A stretch of 8,108 nucleotides of DNA, from positions 1 to 8,108 of the forward strand of contig JAADHA010000171.1 of NCBI GenBank assembly GCA_013152105.1. The letters run 5' to 3'. A program made the translations under genes and the position numbers. This DNA comes from Oligoflexia bacterium. GTDB taxonomy: Bacteria > Myxococcota_A > UBA796 > UBA2385. Shown here piece by piece: positions 6,823 to 8,108 of the stretch. Under the pieces are notes generated by a model. It did no database searches. It saw only the letters and a list, made by a program, of their open reading frames with translations, and was not told the origin of the DNA. Position 1 is the stretch's first letter. Each line of letters opens with the position of its first letter.

Positions 6823-8069
6823 TTCTTGACCTCCGAGGTCGGGTTGTTGGTGTCGTCAGTTGATGGAACACTCGACTCGACCACCCACGTCGCCAGGTCG
6901 ACCATCTCACCTGGCATAAACGTTGGCCACGCAAGCATCCTATCATTTGAAGCGGTGATCATGGATGGGACATTTTGCCACATGGCTGCCATGAAGTCGG
7001 CGGTGCTGCCAAATGACAAGGGGGACGCGCCAGCGACCCCAGACGTGTGACACGCGGCACAGCCCTTCTCGTCGAAGAGCTGTTTACCGACCGTCGCGTC
7101 TCCGTGCGAGTTGGCGTCATTCATGAAGAAGATGTAGGCGATGACATCAGCCAGGTCGCTGCCCTTCAGATCGGGAAGATCGATGCCTGCGCTCTCCAAC
7201 TCGTTTCGCATGGGTACGGCGTGATTCCACATGACGGCTGCGACGTCCGCATAGTCCTGGATCACATCCTTTGGGTGAGTCCCAAGATCCGGGCCCCGTT
7301 CACCACCTTCACCACGGAAGGCGTGGCACTTGATGCAGCCGTGATCACGAAAGACCTTGGCGCCTCGGCGGGGGCTGCCGGGCTCGATGTAGACCGGTGC
7401 TGGTTCCGGTAGTGACTGGCTGGCCAGGTAGGACAGCAGGTCTGCCATCTCTCCCGTACGAAAGTGCGGTCTGGCGTGCAGGCGACTGTCCATCTCTTCC
7501 TGCATGGCCGGCGAGTGGTTCACCATGGCCTGGGCCAACTCCAACAGGGATGTCCCGCTGCCATAGCTGGTCAGGTCGGGTCCGATGGAGTCGCTGCCCA
7601 GCTTGTGACAGTCCGAGCAGCCCTTTTGCGTGAACAGGGTCTGACCACGCTCGGGGTTTCCGGCCCGTCCCAGGCGTTCGACGTAGTAGCTGTTGGTCGA
7701 AGCAAAGGCGACCAGATCGACGATCTGGTCGGCGGTGCCGACAGGCCACAGCACATGGTGCTCCTCCATGGTCTGGTGCATGGTCGGTGCGGCGTTCCAC
7801 ATTCGCGCGAAGGCGTCGTAGAAGCTGGTGCGAGCGTTCATGTGGCCGAGGCGCGGGCCCAGGTGCTCGGTCGGCGCGTCTCCGACATCGTGGCAGCCCG
7901 AGCATGAAAGCTGCTCAAAGAGGCGGGCGCCGACCCGGGGTTCATGGGGAAGGGTCGAGTCTGTTGTGGGAACCGTCCCGGCCAGTGCTGTGGCGCTCAG
8001 TGCCGTAACGCTCAGTGCCAGGACCGCGACCGTGCTGCAGAGGATCGTGCGAGGAAGAGTGCGGGTCAT
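6819..8069 (-). CDS. Secreted tetrahaem cytochrome c with four tandem cytochrome c domains
   Basis: This 416-residue protein has a type I signal peptide (cleavage probably after SATALA, near residue 30) and four class-I-like cytochrome domains with haem sites CSGCH (56-60), CSDCH (151-155), CIKCH (245-249) and CAACH (337-341). Each domain repeats a pattern: G..LF before the haem, GP.L after it in domains 1-3, then a Met/Trp/Asn motif ending in Met (97, 189, 287, 370), and a closing helix such as EMADLLSYLAS. No lipobox or membrane anchor is seen, so the mature protein should be periplasmic. The frame is open to the window edge, but the ATG at 8069 is preferred because it begins the signal peptide and has GGAGG six bases upstream. 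It is the first complete gene of the operon and probably accepts electrons from, or returns them to, an inner-membrane partner outside the window. Confidence 0.9.
   Translation of the reverse strand: MTRTLPRTILCSTVAVLALSVTALSATALAGTVPTTDSTLPHEPRVGARLFEQLSCSGCHDVGDAPTEHLGPRLGHMNARTSFYDAFARMWNAAPTMHQTMEEHHVLWPVGTADQIVDLVAFASTNSYYVERLGRAGNPERGQTLFTQKGCSDCHKLGSDSIGPDLTSYGSGTSLLELAQAMVNHSPAMQEEMDSRLHARPHFRTGEMADLLSYLASQSLPEPAPVYIEPGSPRRGAKVFRDHGCIKCHAFRGEGGERGPDLGTHPKDVIQDYADVAAVMWNHAVPMRNELESAGIDLPDLKGSDLADVIAYIFFMNDANSHGDATVGKQLFDEKGCAACHTSGVAGASPLSFGSTADFMAAMWQNVPSMITASNDRMLAWPTFMPGEMVDLATWVVESSVPSTDDTNNPTSEVKK
6830..6834 (-). promoter_or_regulatory. Shine-Dalgarno GGAGG within the end of the tetrahaem gene
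   Basis: GGAGG lies seven bases before the ATG at 6822, inside the last codons of the tetrahaem cytochrome gene. Together with the ATGA stop-start overlap at 6819-6822 it indicates coupled translation of the two periplasmic cytochromes. Confidence 0.7.
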
Positions 8070-8108
8070 GCCTGACCTCCGGCTGCCGCGCCCGCTTCTT
8101 CGGGGAGT
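8066..8108 (-). CDS. C-terminal tail of an upstream operon gene, cut by window edge
   Basis: Reading the minus strand from the right edge, one frame gives LPEEAGAAAGGQA followed by TGA at 8068-8066. The stop overlaps the tetrahaem gene's ATG as ATGA, the same junction as at 6819-6822. That coincidence, the Ala/Gly/Glu content and the absence of any other leader make a preceding co-transcribed gene likely. Only 13 codons are visible, so no product can be named. The alternative is that this is a 5' untranslated leader and the open frame is chance. Confidence 0.4.
   Translation of the reverse strand, partial: LPEEAGAAAGGQA
8076..8080 (-). promoter_or_regulatory. Shine-Dalgarno GGAGG deciding the tetrahaem start
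   Basis: GGAGG ends six bases before the ATG at 8069. The frame stays open upstream to the window edge, so this site together with the signal peptide is what selects 8069 as the start. Confidence 0.7.

Overview
This is a GC-rich window from a bacterium with an outer membrane. It encodes a β-barrel porin, two lipoproteins whose +2 residues suit outer-membrane retention, and an arabinose-5-phosphate isomerase-like enzyme of the LPS/Kdo pathway. Base composition and the style of the multihaem proteins fit an uncultured deltaproteobacterial, Myxococcota-like or similar lineage. That placement is inference; nothing here fixes the taxon.

Layout. Positions 1-1622 (minus) hold most of a superfamily 2 DEAD/DEAH-type helicase that runs off the left edge. 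A 64-bp divergent gap separates it from a stand-alone SIS-domain sugar-phosphate isomerase on the plus strand (1687-2283). A strong hairpin (2301-2330) sits between that gene and the tail of a convergent operon.

The rest of the window (8108 down to 2349) is one compact minus-strand operon. In order of transcription it contains: the last codons of an unseen upstream gene; a secreted tetrahaem cytochrome c (8069-6819); a secreted monohaem cytochrome c (6822-6379); a β-barrel outer-membrane protein of the OprO/P-like porin type (6354-5155); a hexahaem lipoprotein built from three ~240-residue dihaem repeats (5137-2753); and a monohaem lipoprotein resembling planctomycete-type cytochromes (2744-2349). 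Gaps are 24, 17 and 8 bp. Two junctions are ATGA overlaps, and most genes have clear Shine-Dalgarno sites.

Together the operon encodes twelve CxxCH haem sites, a barrel and two lipid anchors. This is the parts list of a porin-cytochrome conduit moving electrons across the outer membrane, either outward to an extracellular acceptor or inward from an extracellular donor. The periplasmic carriers come first, then the barrel, then the outer-membrane lipoproteins. The barrel is much shorter than MtrB-type conduits, and the triple-repeat hexahaem protein does not match MtrA/OmcB-type proteins that I can recognise. If it is a conduit it is an unusual one. Function, direction and partners are inferred from sequence.
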